Shown here in pieces: positions 53,927 to 63,240 of a stretch of 64,000 nucleotides of DNA; the stretch's first letter is position 1, and every line of letters begins with the position of its first letter. The notes under the pieces were generated by a model, which made no database searches, had not been told where the DNA came from, and was given only the letters and a program-made list of their open reading frames with translations. The stretch spans positions 1,054,001-1,118,000 of the forward strand of contig CAVYLN010000002.1 in assembly GCA_963769435.1 (NCBI GenBank). Direction: 5' to 3'. A program made the translations under genes and the position numbers. Source of the DNA: JADKAV01 sp963769435. Lineage in GTDB: Bacteria; Actinomycetota; Actinomycetes; S36-B12; UBA10799.

Positions 53927-55155
53927 ATGGACGGGTTCTTCGAGGTTTCGATGGCAGCACGGCGGCGGGCGAAGATCCGCGCCTCGCTACCCACCGACCC
54001 GCCGGAAGGCGACTGGTGGCGGCTTCGCCGGACTGGACGCACTGCCGGATCCGGAGGTGCTGTGTGCCGAGGAACGCGCCGCCGCGATGACCGCGGTCGC
54101 CCAGCAACGTACCCGCCTGGACGCCTATCTGAGCGATCTGGCCGATACCGCCGATGCGCAGGGGGATTCGCGGGTGTTGCGGGCCGGGACCACCAGCACC
54201 CTGGTCGCCACCACCACCGGCAGCACGCCGGCGGTCGGGGCCGGGATCGTCCACACCGCCCAGAAACTACGGGACCTGCCCGAAGTCGCCGCCGCCTACC
54301 GGAAAGGCGCGATCTCCGGGATGCACGTGCGCGCGATCCTGGACCACGCCGACCACATCACCGACTTCGCCGCCCGACAAGGCGCAGTGGTCGCGCTCGC
54401 CGCCGCGACCGACCCCCGGGAAGTGGGCAGGATCCTGCAGGTGATCGCCGACAACGACACCGACGACCAGCACCCCACCTTGTCCTATGCCGCGCAACGT
54501 GACCGCCGTTCCGCGCGGCTGTCGGCGGGCCCCAACGGCATGTGGCGACTCACCGCCCTACTCGATGAGACCACCGGCGCGGTCCTCGCCGACGCCCTGG
54601 CCGCAGCCACCCAGTGATGACACCGGCGACACCCTGCCCCAACGCCGCGCCGACGCCCTGACCGACCTGATCGACGCCGGACACACCACCACCCGCCCAC
54701 TCGGGGTGTCCGCGGTCAGCATCCTGATCGACGTCGAACACCTGCCCGACGGCACTGGTGCCCGACTCCCCGACGGCACCCCCATCCTGCCCAACGATTT
54801 CGACTACTACAGCTGCGCGGCCGTGTGCTCGATCATCTTCGGCGTCCACCGCGACGACACCTTCCTCCCGCTAGCGTTGGGCCGCACCAAACGCCGCGCC
54901 ACCGCCGCGCAATGGGCCGCCCTGATCGCCCGCGACCACGGCTGCATCCGCTGCGGCCGCCCACCCCGCTACTGCCAAGCCCACCACATCCACCACTGGA
55001 AACACGGCGGCACCACCGACCTGGCAAACCTCACCCTCTTGTGCTCCAGATGCCACCACGACCTCCACCACGGCCGCTACACCATCACCACGAACCAAGG
55101 CGTCCCCCACATCACCCCCACCACCACCCGCGCACCACCAGCCAGAACCGCCTGA
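53927..55155 (+). CDS. HNH endonuclease with DUF222 domain (13E12-repeat type), two frameshifts
   Basis: The ATG at 53927 (or GTG at 53918) starts DGFFEVSMAARRRAKIRASL. Extra bases near 54016 and at 54609-54611 break the frame. Corrected reading gives the DUF222 helical domain (PDPEVLCAEERAAAMTAVAQ, PEVAAAYRKGAISGMHVRAI) and then the C-terminal HNH nuclease RDHGCIRCGRPPRYCQAHHI, HHWKHGGTTDLANLTLLC, with zinc-type cysteines and catalytic His residues. Corrected length is about 408 residues. Members are multicopy in many actinobacteria and of unclear function. Confidence 0.88.
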
Positions 55156-55275
55156 CGGCAGGGCGGGAGGAAAGGTGACATCCGGTAGCCGCATACCGCG
55201 CCGATAGGCAGGACCACATTCGGAACCCGCGAGCGCCAGGCGCCTTGTCCGCCCGCGCGCATCAGGACCCAGGGA

Positions 55276-56163
55276 TCAAACCTCGATGCGCTCTACGACA
55301 ACCCGATCCGCGGCTCTGTGGAAGACCACCGCTGCGCCAAGCGGCAGAGCGTGGTTCGGGACCTGGTCGAGACCCAATCCCGCGGCGACGTGCTCCATCA
55401 GCACGGGGAGGACCGGCCGGTGTGTGCACACCACGGCGGGCGCCGGATCAGCCAGGATCTGATCGATCCTCTTGAGTGCGGCGGTGGGCGACGAGGCGAA
55501 CCCTTCTTCGCTGAGCAGCGGTTCCCGAGCGATCGTCGCATGGGTGGCGTGCGCGTACGGCCGCACAGTGTCCAGGCACCGCGCCGAGTCCGAGGAGTAG
55601 ATCTTGCGGATAGCGAAGGCGTCGAGAATCTCCGCCACCTGCAGCGCAGCCTCTTCACCCGCGGGGGTCAGTGGTCGCTCGGCGTCGACCGATCCCGTGA
55701 AGTCTGACCGGCGCGCTGCCTCGGCGTGGCGCAGGATCACCAACGGGGTGGAAGCCGGAGCGTCCAGGGCATCCCGGACCAGGTCCCCGTCGCGGGGATA
55801 GCTGAGCATGTCGATCGCCGGCCCGGGTGGTAACCAGCGCAATTCGTCGATCTCTTTGTTGGGCGCGAACCCCGGCCCTCCGGGACGCTCCCAACCGACC
55901 CAGTAGTGCACCGACTTCGGGCGGGACTCGACGCGGTACTGCTGGGTCGGCAGCGGCAGTCCGAGTACCACGTCGGAGCCGGTCTCCTCGATCGTCTCGC
56001 GGCGTGCCGCCTCGATCGTGGTCTCCCCTGGATCGAGTTTGCCCTTCGGCAGTGACCAGTCGTTCTGCCGTGGGCGGTGCAGCACGCACACCATCGGACC
56101 CTCGGGTCCCCGGCGCAGCAGCACCACCCCCGCCGCACGAATGGGCGTCACCGACTTGGCCAT
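55276..56163 (-). CDS. mutT1: MutT1-like NUDIX and histidine-phosphatase fusion
   Basis: The ATG at 56163 overlaps the CYTH-CHAD stop by one base and gives 295 residues. The N-terminal NUDIX domain has the full box GKLDPGETTIEAARRETIEE followed by TG. The C-terminal histidine-phosphatase domain starts VILRHAEAARRSDF with the RHx motif and has VVCTHRPVLPVLM. Mycobacterial MutT1 has the same fusion and hydrolyses 8-oxo-dGTP and dinucleoside polyphosphates. Its place after ppk1 suggests nucleotide clean-up linked to polyphosphate metabolism. Confidence 0.9.
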   Translation of the reverse strand: MAKSVTPIRAAGVVLLRRGPEGPMVCVLHRPRQNDWSLPKGKLDPGETTIEAARRETIEETGSDVVLGLPLPTQQYRVESRPKSVHYWVGWERPGGPGFAPNKEIDELRWLPPGPAIDMLSYPRDGDLVRDALDAPASTPLVILRHAEAARRSDFTGSVDAERPLTPAGEEAALQVAEILDAFAIRKIYSSDSARCLDTVRPYAHATHATIAREPLLSEEGFASSPTAALKRIDQILADPAPAVVCTHRPVLPVLMEHVAAGLGLDQVPNHALPLGAAVVFHRAADRVVVERIEV

Positions 56164-57914
56164 CAGGCCAACCGCGCCTTCTTGTGCGCTCGTTCGACGC
56201 TTGGCCACAGCTCGACGAAGTCGTTGCGGGCGAACAGTTCCTGCTCGAACTCGAACTCGTGTAGAAGTCCCAGGCTGAAGCCCGATAGGCCGTCAACGTC
56301 GCTCGATGAGGCAAGCGTCCTCAGCGTCTCCTGCGCCACCCAGGCGTCCTGATGCTCGCCGAGCACCTCCGTGACCAGCGACAAAGCCTTCGCGAACTTC
56401 TTCACCCGCTCACCCATCACGGGGGCCACCGCCTCCGCGGCGTACCGGGCCTTCTTCGCCCGGATCCGCGCCTCGTGCCACGGGTGGGCCTCGCCATCGA
56501 GTTCGAGGACCTTGACCTCCTTGCGCAGCTTGCGCCACGCCTTGTCCACCAACCCCGGCAGGACGTCCTCGGCGGGCTGATCGGCCAACTCGTTCAAGCG
56601 AGGGTTGCGTGCGGCATCCACCAGTGAATCCAGGAAATCCCGGTAACGCACCGAGACCATCGCCTTCAGGGCGTGCTCGCGGGCGTCGCGTCTCTGCGCG
56701 GACAACGCCGGATCGACCACCGCCCGGATCATGGGGGCGTAGCTCTCACCCACTTCGTCGGCGTGCAGGTCGAGCCGGTCCTGGAGCACCTCGGTATCCC
56801 GGCTCACCCCCAACTCCCCGGCGATCCACCCGAGATCCACTCGGAGCGCCTCGGCCCACTGTTCATCCAGCATCGGCTCGAACACCTTGAGTCCGCTGCG
56901 CAACCGACGGGCTGCCACGCGCATCTGGTGCACGCTGTCCGGCAGATCCCTGCGCACGCGCACGTCCTGCATCAGGAACGCCCGGGTGTGGCGCCGAAGG
57001 TGGGCCATAACGGCCGCCCCAGCTGGATCCTCAGGACCGACGATCTGGGGTTCCGGCACGTCCGGCGGCTCCTGCGTGACCGGCCCCAACGCGGTTGCCG
57101 CCTTGGAGTCCTCGACCGGGACACCCCCCGCGGCCATCAGCGAACGGACGACCGGGCCCAGGGGAGCGGCCTCGACCAGCGCCTCCACTTCGAGTTCCCG
57201 GAAGCGTGCCGCGATGTGCTCCCCATCCAGGACGGATACGGTGTCGTCGACCAACTCGGCGAATGCGCGCCCGTCAGCGTCGAACAGCACGTACGGAGTG
57301 CGCTCGGTGCGCAACTCGGCGACCGCCCGAAGCGGCGCATTGCGGGTGTAGGCGAGGACGAGTTCGGCCAGTTCGGCGGGCACCTCAGCGTCCCCGGCTG
57401 TGAGCGCCAGCCGCACCTCCTCACGGGTGCCCTGCCTACCCTCGACCGGCAGTTTGAGGTGCCACCCCTGATCGTCACCGCCCTCACGGCGACGCAGCGT
57501 CACACCCCACCGGGCCAGTCGCAGATCGTCGGTGTCGTGGTACACCGCGACGAGTTGCCGCGTCACCTGCCGCTTGGCCCGCGCCACACCGTTGTCGGCC
57601 GCGGAGAGATCGGGGAGTCGGAACAGCCCGTGCACTCGCAGTTTGCTCTCGACCTCCACGTGCACCTCGGGCCCCACCGGCTGCTCGTCCGGCTTGCCGC
57701 CGTCGTCGTCGGATGTGGCAACCTCGGCAGGGGCCACCTGCGGGGGTTCGAGGCCGGCCTCGGCGTGGTCGATCGTGACGACATCCACCGGCGGCGTTAC
57801 CTCGATGGAGTCATCCGGGTCCGGATAGATCTGGTCCTCCGGGTCGTCGGGCAGTTGCGCGACGCGGGCATCGGGAGGTGTGGGATCCTCGCGGTCGCCG
57901 TCCGGATCGCCCAT
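56163..57914 (-). CDS. CYTH-CHAD domain protein
   Basis: The ATG at 57914, 9 bases after GGAGG, gives 583 residues. An acidic N-terminal region is followed by a CYTH domain with the signature EVESK (ExExK) and RLARWGVTLRRREGG. A CHAD domain follows (VHQMRVAARRLRSGLKVFEP, RIRAKKARYAAEAVAPVMG) with regularly spaced His/Arg/Lys that bind polyphosphate in known CHAD proteins. CYTH can hydrolyse triphosphates. It sits between ppk1 and mutT1. Confidence 0.92.
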   Translation of the reverse strand: MGDPDGDREDPTPPDARVAQLPDDPEDQIYPDPDDSIEVTPPVDVVTIDHAEAGLEPPQVAPAEVATSDDDGGKPDEQPVGPEVHVEVESKLRVHGLFRLPDLSAADNGVARAKRQVTRQLVAVYHDTDDLRLARWGVTLRRREGGDDQGWHLKLPVEGRQGTREEVRLALTAGDAEVPAELAELVLAYTRNAPLRAVAELRTERTPYVLFDADGRAFAELVDDTVSVLDGEHIAARFRELEVEALVEAAPLGPVVRSLMAAGGVPVEDSKAATALGPVTQEPPDVPEPQIVGPEDPAGAAVMAHLRRHTRAFLMQDVRVRRDLPDSVHQMRVAARRLRSGLKVFEPMLDEQWAEALRVDLGWIAGELGVSRDTEVLQDRLDLHADEVGESYAPMIRAVVDPALSAQRRDAREHALKAMVSVRYRDFLDSLVDAARNPRLNELADQPAEDVLPGLVDKAWRKLRKEVKVLELDGEAHPWHEARIRAKKARYAAEAVAPVMGERVKKFAKALSLVTEVLGEHQDAWVAQETLRTLASSSDVDGLSGFSLGLLHEFEFEQELFARNDFVELWPSVERAHKKARLA

Positions 57915-57919
57915 GTTCG

Positions 57920-60013
57920 TCATCCTCCGCGCAGATGTTTGCGACGGATCATGTACGCCTGGAAGTCCTCCAGCCGACCGTCCTCCGCCTGATTGTGCAC
58001 CCATTCTCCATCAGGTTCGAGATCCCATGCGGAGGTCCCCGGGTCGAACGCCTTGTCGAGGATCTCCCCCACATACGCGATCTGGTCCGGCGATTGCAGC
58101 GACACCAGTGTCTCGACCCGCCGGTCGAGGTTGCGGTGCATGAGATCGGCGGATCCTATGTAGACCTCGGTGTCCCCACCGTTGAGGAACTCGTACGCAC
58201 GGGAGTGCTCGAGGAATCGGCCGAGGATGCTGCGCACCCGCAGGTTCTCGCTCATACCCGGCACCTGCGGACGGATGGCACAGATCCCCCGCACCAGGAC
58301 GTCGACCGGAACCCCGGCCATCGATGCCCGGTACAACGCGTCGATGACCTTCTCATCCACGATCGAATTGCACTTGAAACGCACCCGCGCGGGCAGCCCG
58401 GCACGGTGATGTGCGACCTCTCGATCGATGCGTTCGAGCAGGCCGCTGCGGATCGAGTGGGGTGCGACCAGCAGGCGGTGGTACTCGGTGTGCATCGAGT
58501 ACCCGGAGAGTTGGTTGAAGAGGTTCGCCACGTCCTGACCCACCTGGTCGTCCATGGTGAGCAGACCGAAGTCCTCGTACAGGCGCGCAGTCTTCGGATG
58601 GTAGTTGCCGGTGCCGATGTGACAGTAGCGGCGCAGCCGTTCGCCGTCGTCGCGCACGACCATCGAGAGTTTGCAGTGGGTCTTCAACCCGACGAGCCCA
58701 TAGACGACGTGCACGCCTGCCCGTTCGAGCTTGCGGGCCCATTTGATGTTCGCGCTCTCATCGAAGCGGGCCTTGATCTCGACGAGGGCCAGCACCTGCT
58801 TGCCCGCCTCGGCGGCATCGATCAGAGCGTCGATGATGGGCGAATCGCCGGAGGTGCGGTACAGCGTCTGCTTGATCGCCAGCACCTTCGGGTCGCTCGC
58901 GGCCTGCTCGAGGAACCGCTGGACGCTGGTGGAGAACGAGTCGTAGGGGTGGTGCAACAGCACGTCCTGCCGACGCATCGCCTCCAGCACGTTCGGGGCG
59001 CTCGCGCTCTCCTTGTTCTCCACCAGCAGGCGGTTCGTCTTGGGCACGAACGCCGGTTCCGACAGGTCTTCGCGATTGAGCCCCACGAACGCCCACAAGC
59101 CGCGCAGGTCGAGCGGTCCCGGGAGCACGAAGACCTCGTTCTCGGCCACCCCCAGTTCACGAACAAGCAGTTCCAGCACGTGCTGGTCGATCGTCTGCTC
59201 CACCTCGAGCCGAACCGGCGGGCCGAACCTCCGTTTGCTCAACTCCCGCTCGAGTGCCTTGAGCAGGTTCTCGGCGTCATCCTCCTCGACCTCGAGATCC
59301 TCGTTGCGCGTGACCCGGAAGAGGTGGTGCTGCAGCACGTCCATCCCGGGGAAGAGCAGGTCGAGGTGTTCGGCGATCACGTCCTCGAGCGGCACGAACC
59401 GGGAATCCCCGATGTTGAGGAAACGGTCCAGCGACGGCGGCACCTTCACCCGGGCGAACAACTCGGTGCCGGTGGTGGGATTGCGCACGACCACGGCCAG
59501 GTTCAACGACAGGCCGGATATGTACGGGAAGGGGTGCGCGGGGTCGACCGCCAACGGGGTGAGTACGGGATAGATCTTGTCCCGGAACAGCGACGCCAGT
59601 CTGCGGCGGTCGTCGCTGGTGAGATCCGCCCACCGCAGCAGCGTGATCCCCTCTGCCTCCAGCGCCGGGCGCACGTCGTCGCTCCACGCATCGGCCTGCC
59701 GGCGCATCAGATCGTGCGCGTGCACCAGCACCGCGTCATGCACCTCGCGCGGCAGCAGCCCGCTGGCAGCGCGGACCGCGATGCCCGCTGCGATGCGGCG
59801 TTTGAGACCTGCCACCCGGACCATGAAGAACTCGTCGAGGTTGGAGGCGAAGATCGCCAGGAACTTCGCCCGCTCCAGCAGAGGAAGCTCCGGATCCTCC
59901 GCCAGTTCGAGGACCCGCTGGTTGAATGCCAGCCAACTCAACTCACGATCGATGAAGCGGTGATCAGGCAACTCACTGACCACGTCAGGAGTCTCCGAGG
60001 GGGCGGTGGTCAT
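57920..60013 (-). CDS. ppk1: Polyphosphate kinase 1
   Basis: Ppk1 reversibly polymerises the gamma-phosphate of ATP into polyphosphate. The ATG at 60013 overlaps the mshD stop by 4 bases and gives 697 residues. The N-terminal domain has FIDRELSWLAFNQRVLELA and the middle region FLAIFASNLDEFFMVRVAGL. The catalytic domain has IKQTLYRTSGDSPIIDALI and KTHCKLSMVVRDDG. YCHIGTGNYHPKTARLYEDF carries the phosphorylated-His region, and SADLMHRNLDRRVE is also present. Confidence 0.96.
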   Translation of the reverse strand: MTTAPSETPDVVSELPDHRFIDRELSWLAFNQRVLELAEDPELPLLERAKFLAIFASNLDEFFMVRVAGLKRRIAAGIAVRAASGLLPREVHDAVLVHAHDLMRRQADAWSDDVRPALEAEGITLLRWADLTSDDRRRLASLFRDKIYPVLTPLAVDPAHPFPYISGLSLNLAVVVRNPTTGTELFARVKVPPSLDRFLNIGDSRFVPLEDVIAEHLDLLFPGMDVLQHHLFRVTRNEDLEVEEDDAENLLKALERELSKRRFGPPVRLEVEQTIDQHVLELLVRELGVAENEVFVLPGPLDLRGLWAFVGLNREDLSEPAFVPKTNRLLVENKESASAPNVLEAMRRQDVLLHHPYDSFSTSVQRFLEQAASDPKVLAIKQTLYRTSGDSPIIDALIDAAEAGKQVLALVEIKARFDESANIKWARKLERAGVHVVYGLVGLKTHCKLSMVVRDDGERLRRYCHIGTGNYHPKTARLYEDFGLLTMDDQVGQDVANLFNQLSGYSMHTEYHRLLVAPHSIRSGLLERIDREVAHHRAGLPARVRFKCNSIVDEKVIDALYRASMAGVPVDVLVRGICAIRPQVPGMSENLRVRSILGRFLEHSRAYEFLNGGDTEVYIGSADLMHRNLDRRVETLVSLQSPDQIAYVGEILDKAFDPGTSAWDLEPDGEWVHNQAEDGRLEDFQAYMIRRKHLRGG

Positions 60014-60939
60014 GACCCCAGCGTGCCAGAAACGGGCGGAACCTTCGCGTCCGCGGCTGTGTACTGCACGTCGCAATCCGCACGGCTGAAGCCCAGGCTG
60101 GTGTACATGGCCACGGCGCCGGTGTTGTCGGCGTCGACGTAGAGCATCACCCTCGCGAGCCCCAGGCTCTGCAGGTACCGCAGGCCGGCCACCGTCAGTG
60201 CGGACCCGAGCCCGGTGCCGCGCGCCCGAGGCGCCACCGCGAGGACGTAGACCTCGCCGGTGCGTTCGTGCGCGTGACCACTTCCGCCGTGGACCTTGGT
60301 CCAGTGGAAGCCCGCGAGGCCTTGGTCGTCGAAAGCGAGCAGGAATCCGGCCGGGTCGAACCACGGTTGCCTGAGCCGCTCATCGAGATCGTCCGAGGTC
60401 CACGATCCCTGGTCCGGCAGATCCGCGAAGGCGACACGGTTGAGTTCGAGCCACGCCTGTGCGTCCTGCGGGCTGAACGTCCGGACGGTGACCCCGGGCG
60501 GCAGAGGCACCTCCGGGAGTCCGGTGAGGGTGCGGGTGTAACGGCACAGCAGCCGGACCGGCCGAAGGCCCCAGCGCGAGGCGAGAGCGTGGGCGGCCGG
60601 GAGTCGGCCATGGGCCCAGATCCGGACACCCGGTCCGACCTGCTCCAGCATCGACCTGAGCAGCGTCCCCCCGACTCCGCGCCCACGGGCGGCAGGATCC
60701 ACCAGTAGCTCGCCCAGAGGCTCCTCGCCGTCGGAGAGGAAGCCGTACGCCACGAGCGCGCCGTCCGCGTGGACGAGAGCGTGACGGCCACCATCACCCC
60801 CGCCCGCGAGCACGTGCAGGTACGTGTGCTCCGAGATCGCGGAGACACCGTCGGCGGCACTGACGCGGTCGAGCAGAGCGTCGATCGCGGCAACGTCGGC
60901 CGCGGACAGTCGCGACACCCAGGTGATCGAATCGGTCAC
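60010..60939 (-). CDS. mshD: Mycothiol synthase
   Basis: MshD acetylates Cys-GlcN-Ins to complete mycothiol, the actinobacterial thiol. The 309-residue protein has two GNAT domains, the first with LLVDPAARGRGVGGTLLRSM near residue 85 and the second with VLAVAPRARGTGLGSALTVA near residue 230. A GFHWTKVH segment fits the MshD active side. The glnR-mshD order is standard (Rv0818-Rv0819); the overlap with glnR is 4 bases. Confidence 0.94.
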   Translation of the reverse strand: MTDSITWVSRLSAADVAAIDALLDRVSAADGVSAISEHTYLHVLAGGGDGGRHALVHADGALVAYGFLSDGEEPLGELLVDPAARGRGVGGTLLRSMLEQVGPGVRIWAHGRLPAAHALASRWGLRPVRLLCRYTRTLTGLPEVPLPPGVTVRTFSPQDAQAWLELNRVAFADLPDQGSWTSDDLDERLRQPWFDPAGFLLAFDDQGLAGFHWTKVHGGSGHAHERTGEVYVLAVAPRARGTGLGSALTVAGLRYLQSLGLARVMLYVDADNTGAVAMYTSLGFSRADCDVQYTAADAKVPPVSGTLGS

Positions 60940-61634
60940 GGGGTGAACTCTGACTCCCTGTCAGCGCGCGGCGGGACCAGTCGGTAGCCGACGTTGCGCA
61001 CCGTTCCGATCAATGCCTCGTACTCGGGGCCCAGTTTGGCCCGCAGCCGTCGCACGTGGACGTCCACCGTGCGAGTGCCCCCGAAGTAGTCGTAGCCCCA
61101 CACCTCCTGGAGCAGTTGCTGCCGCGTGAAGACACGGCCGGGGTGCTGCGAGAGGTACTTGATGAGTTCGAACTCCTTGTAGGTGAGATCCAGCATTCGG
61201 CCGCGCACGGTGGCGGTGTAATTGCCTTCGTTGATGAGCAACTCGCCGTGCTGGATCTCGGGCTCGGCGTCCTTCTCGGCCTCGTTCATCCGACCGAGCG
61301 CCAGGCGCAGGCGCGCTTCGATCTCCCCGGGGCCAGCCGTGTCGAGCAGGATGTCGTCCACGGCCCAGTCCGCCGACACCGCGGCAAGTCCGCCCTCGGT
61401 GACGATCAGCAGCACCGGAAGATCAGAGCCGGTGGCGTTCAGCACCCGGCACAGGCTTCGCGCACCGGGCAGGTCACGCCGGGCGTCCACGAGGATGATC
61501 TCGCCGGGAGGGGCATCGAGCAGGGCCGCCGCCTCGGCAGGGAGGATCCGGATCTGGTGGGTCAACAGCCCGAGCGAGGGCAGCACGTGGTCGCTGGGTT
61601 CGACCGCGTCGGTCATCAGGAGAAGACTGCTCAT
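60936..61634 (-). CDS. glnR: Orphan OmpR-type nitrogen regulator GlnR
   Basis: The 232-residue protein has a receiver-like N-terminus with conserved Asp50 (EIILVDARRDL) and a winged-helix domain with GRMLDLTYKEFELIKYLSQH, RQQLLQEVWGYDYFGGTRTV and DVHVRRLRAKLG. The match to actinobacterial GlnR is close, including GLAAVSADWAVDDILLDTAG, and the gene partner mshD agrees. GlnR controls glutamine synthetase, amtB and nir genes under nitrogen limitation. No sensor kinase is adjacent, as expected for GlnR. Confidence 0.93.
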   Translation of the reverse strand: MSSLLLMTDAVEPSDHVLPSLGLLTHQIRILPAEAAALLDAPPGEIILVDARRDLPGARSLCRVLNATGSDLPVLLIVTEGGLAAVSADWAVDDILLDTAGPGEIEARLRLALGRMNEAEKDAEPEIQHGELLINEGNYTATVRGRMLDLTYKEFELIKYLSQHPGRVFTRQQLLQEVWGYDYFGGTRTVDVHVRRLRAKLGPEYEALIGTVRNVGYRLVPPRADRESEFTP

Positions 61635-61673
61635 CGTGCCACCTCTTGCGTCAAGACTAGGCCAGAGCGCCGG

Positions 61674-62090
61674 CTACGCCGGAATGGCCTCACCGAGCGC
61701 CGAGATGACGTCGGCCTTGCGCGGTTGCCCCGACGCCCTGCGGACGATCGCACCTCGGGAGTCGAGCACCAGCACCGTGGGGGTGCGGGAGACATTCAGA
61801 TCCCGGGCCAGGTCGAGGTACTCGTCGACGTCGAGATCCACGTGTTTGACCCCGGGGATCATCCCCGCGACCTCCTGCAGGATGCGCCGCGTGGCGCGAC
61901 ACGGGGCGCAGAAAGCGGACGTGAACTGGACCAGCGTCGCCTGTTCACCGAGGTCGCTTCCGATCTGTGACGAACTGAGCCGACCGGCCGTTCGCCGGTG
62001 ACTCTGCATGCGGCCGTTGGCAACCCGCGCCCACACGCCGAAAGCCGCGAGCAGAACACCCACGCCGAGGAGAATCAATACACCAGACAC
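61674..62090 (-). CDS. Membrane-anchored thioredoxin-like protein (Rv0816c/ThiX type)
   Basis: The GTG at 62090 gives 138 residues with an N-terminal membrane helix (VLILLGVGVLLAAFGVWARV) and a thioredoxin domain. The active site is FCAPCR and the cis-Pro loop is SRTPTVLVLDSRG. It lies between glnR and divergent DUF4395, as Rv0816c-Rv0817c do beside glnR. A start further upstream is possible but lacks conserved sequence. Confidence 0.82.
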   Translation of the reverse strand: MSGVLILLGVGVLLAAFGVWARVANGRMQSHRRTAGRLSSSQIGSDLGEQATLVQFTSAFCAPCRATRRILQEVAGMIPGVKHVDLDVDEYLDLARDLNVSRTPTVLVLDSRGAIVRRASGQPRKADVISALGEAIPA

Positions 62091-62245
62091 GTTGTGCAGA
62101 ACACCTCCCTGTTCCCGGACATTCCCGACACGCCGTCTATCCTGGAACGGAAGGTCCGATCCGAGTCCGCAAGCAGGAATGCCTGAGGTGGGTTTCGGGT
62201 TTCCAAGAGTACCCAGCAATCGCCACCCCGTCGAAAGAGCCCACA

Positions 62246-62725
62246 GTGATCGATCCCCGCGGCACCCGCTTCTCCGCCGCCATCACCAGCATCGTGCTGG
62301 CGCTGGTCATCCTGTCCGCCCCTGGACCGGTGGCGGGTGTGCTGATCAGTCTGCAGACGCTCGTCTTCGCCTTCGGCGCCATCCTCGGCCCCGGATCCCA
62401 GCCCTACGGGTGGCTGTTCAAGACCCTGATCAGGCCCCGCCTGGCGGCGCCGTCCCACATGGAGGACTCGCTACCCCCGCAGTTCGCACAGGCCGTCGGG
62501 CTGTTCTTCGGCCTGGCCGCCAGCGTCAGCATGCTGTTCGCCTGGACCCTCGGCGTGTGGATCTTCGCCGGATTCGCCCTGTTCGCCGCGGCGCTCAACG
62601 CGATCTTCGGGTTCTGCCTCGGCTGCGAGGTCTACCTGAGGGTGCGCCGGTTCATCCCCGCTCCGGCCATCCCTTCGCAGGAGACCTCCTACATCGATCT
62701 CACAGACCACACCTCGCGCGTCTGA
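62246..62725 (+). CDS. DUF4395 membrane protein
   Basis: The GTG at 62246 gives 159 residues with four membrane helices in two pairs (FSAAITSIVLALVILSAP, VLISLQTLVFAFGAILG, GLFFGLAASVSMLFAWTLG, and the last ending NAIFGFCLGCEVYL). FCLGCE carries the conserved Cys pair of DUF4395. It is divergent from the thioredoxin gene, so a joint role in thiol transfer is a fair inference. Confidence 0.88.
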   Translation: MIDPRGTRFSAAITSIVLALVILSAPGPVAGVLISLQTLVFAFGAILGPGSQPYGWLFKTLIRPRLAAPSHMEDSLPPQFAQAVGLFFGLAASVSMLFAWTLGVWIFAGFALFAAALNAIFGFCLGCEVYLRVRRFIPAPAIPSQETSYIDLTDHTSRV

Positions 62726-62726
62726 G

Positions 62727-63074
62727 ATGCCTCGTCGGCTGATCGTCCAACTGACCACCGACGACCCGGAGACGGTGGCCACCGCGCTGACGGTGGCCGT
62801 CACCGCACGTGCCTCAGGTGCCCAGGTCGACCTGTGGCTGTCCGGGCCGGCGACCATGTTCGCCGTCGTCGGCAGGGATCCGGGGATCGCCCTGGAGTAC
62901 GCACCGGACGTCGAACAGTCGCTCGAAACGATCGGTTCGGTCACCGTCTGCAGCCAGTGCGCCGCACGCCGAGGACTGACAGAGGGGGACCTGCGCCCCG
63001 GAGTCAGGATCGCGGGCGCCGCCACTCTGGTGGAACAACTGCTTGCCGAGGGCACCCAGGCTCTAACGTACTGA
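62727..63074 (+). CDS. DsrE/DsrF-like family protein
   Basis: The 115-residue protein has the DsrE-fold opening RRLIVQLTTDDPETVATALT, VTARASGAQVDLWLSGPA, and the segment VCSQCAARRGLTEGDL with a CxxC pair. DsrE proteins relay sulfur or act in sulfide sensing. The DUF4395 stop lies one base upstream. A link to thiol metabolism (thioredoxin, mshD) is suggested by position only. Confidence 0.82.
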   Translation: MPRRLIVQLTTDDPETVATALTVAVTARASGAQVDLWLSGPATMFAVVGRDPGIALEYAPDVEQSLETIGSVTVCSQCAARRGLTEGDLRPGVRIAGAATLVEQLLAEGTQALTY

Positions 63075-63141
63075 GGCCGTGCCACCGGCTCGCGCGGGAC
63101 GACGGCGGGTCGGCACGTCGGTGACCCACTACGCTGGGGCC

Positions 63142-63240
63142 ATGACCGAGTTGTTCTTCACGTCACTGCTGGTGCTGGTGACGCTGGTAATCGTGTGGTT
63201 CTCCATCTACGTGCTCTACCGACTGTTCAAGAGCGAATAG
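63142..63240 (+). CDS. 32-residue single-helix membrane peptide
   Basis: An ATG at 63142 encodes TELFFTSLLVLVTLVIVWF followed by SIYVLYRLFKSE, one clean membrane helix with a basic end. Its TAG overlaps the GTG start of the nitrobindin gene by one base (63240), which argues for translation. Too short for automatic gene finding; function is unknown. Confidence 0.72.
   Translation: MTELFFTSLLVLVTLVIVWFSIYVLYRLFKSE

Noticed and set aside
60936..61634. MtrA/PhoP-type two-component regulator
   Set aside because: The receiver is atypical, no kinase is adjacent, and the sequence and mshD linkage match GlnR.
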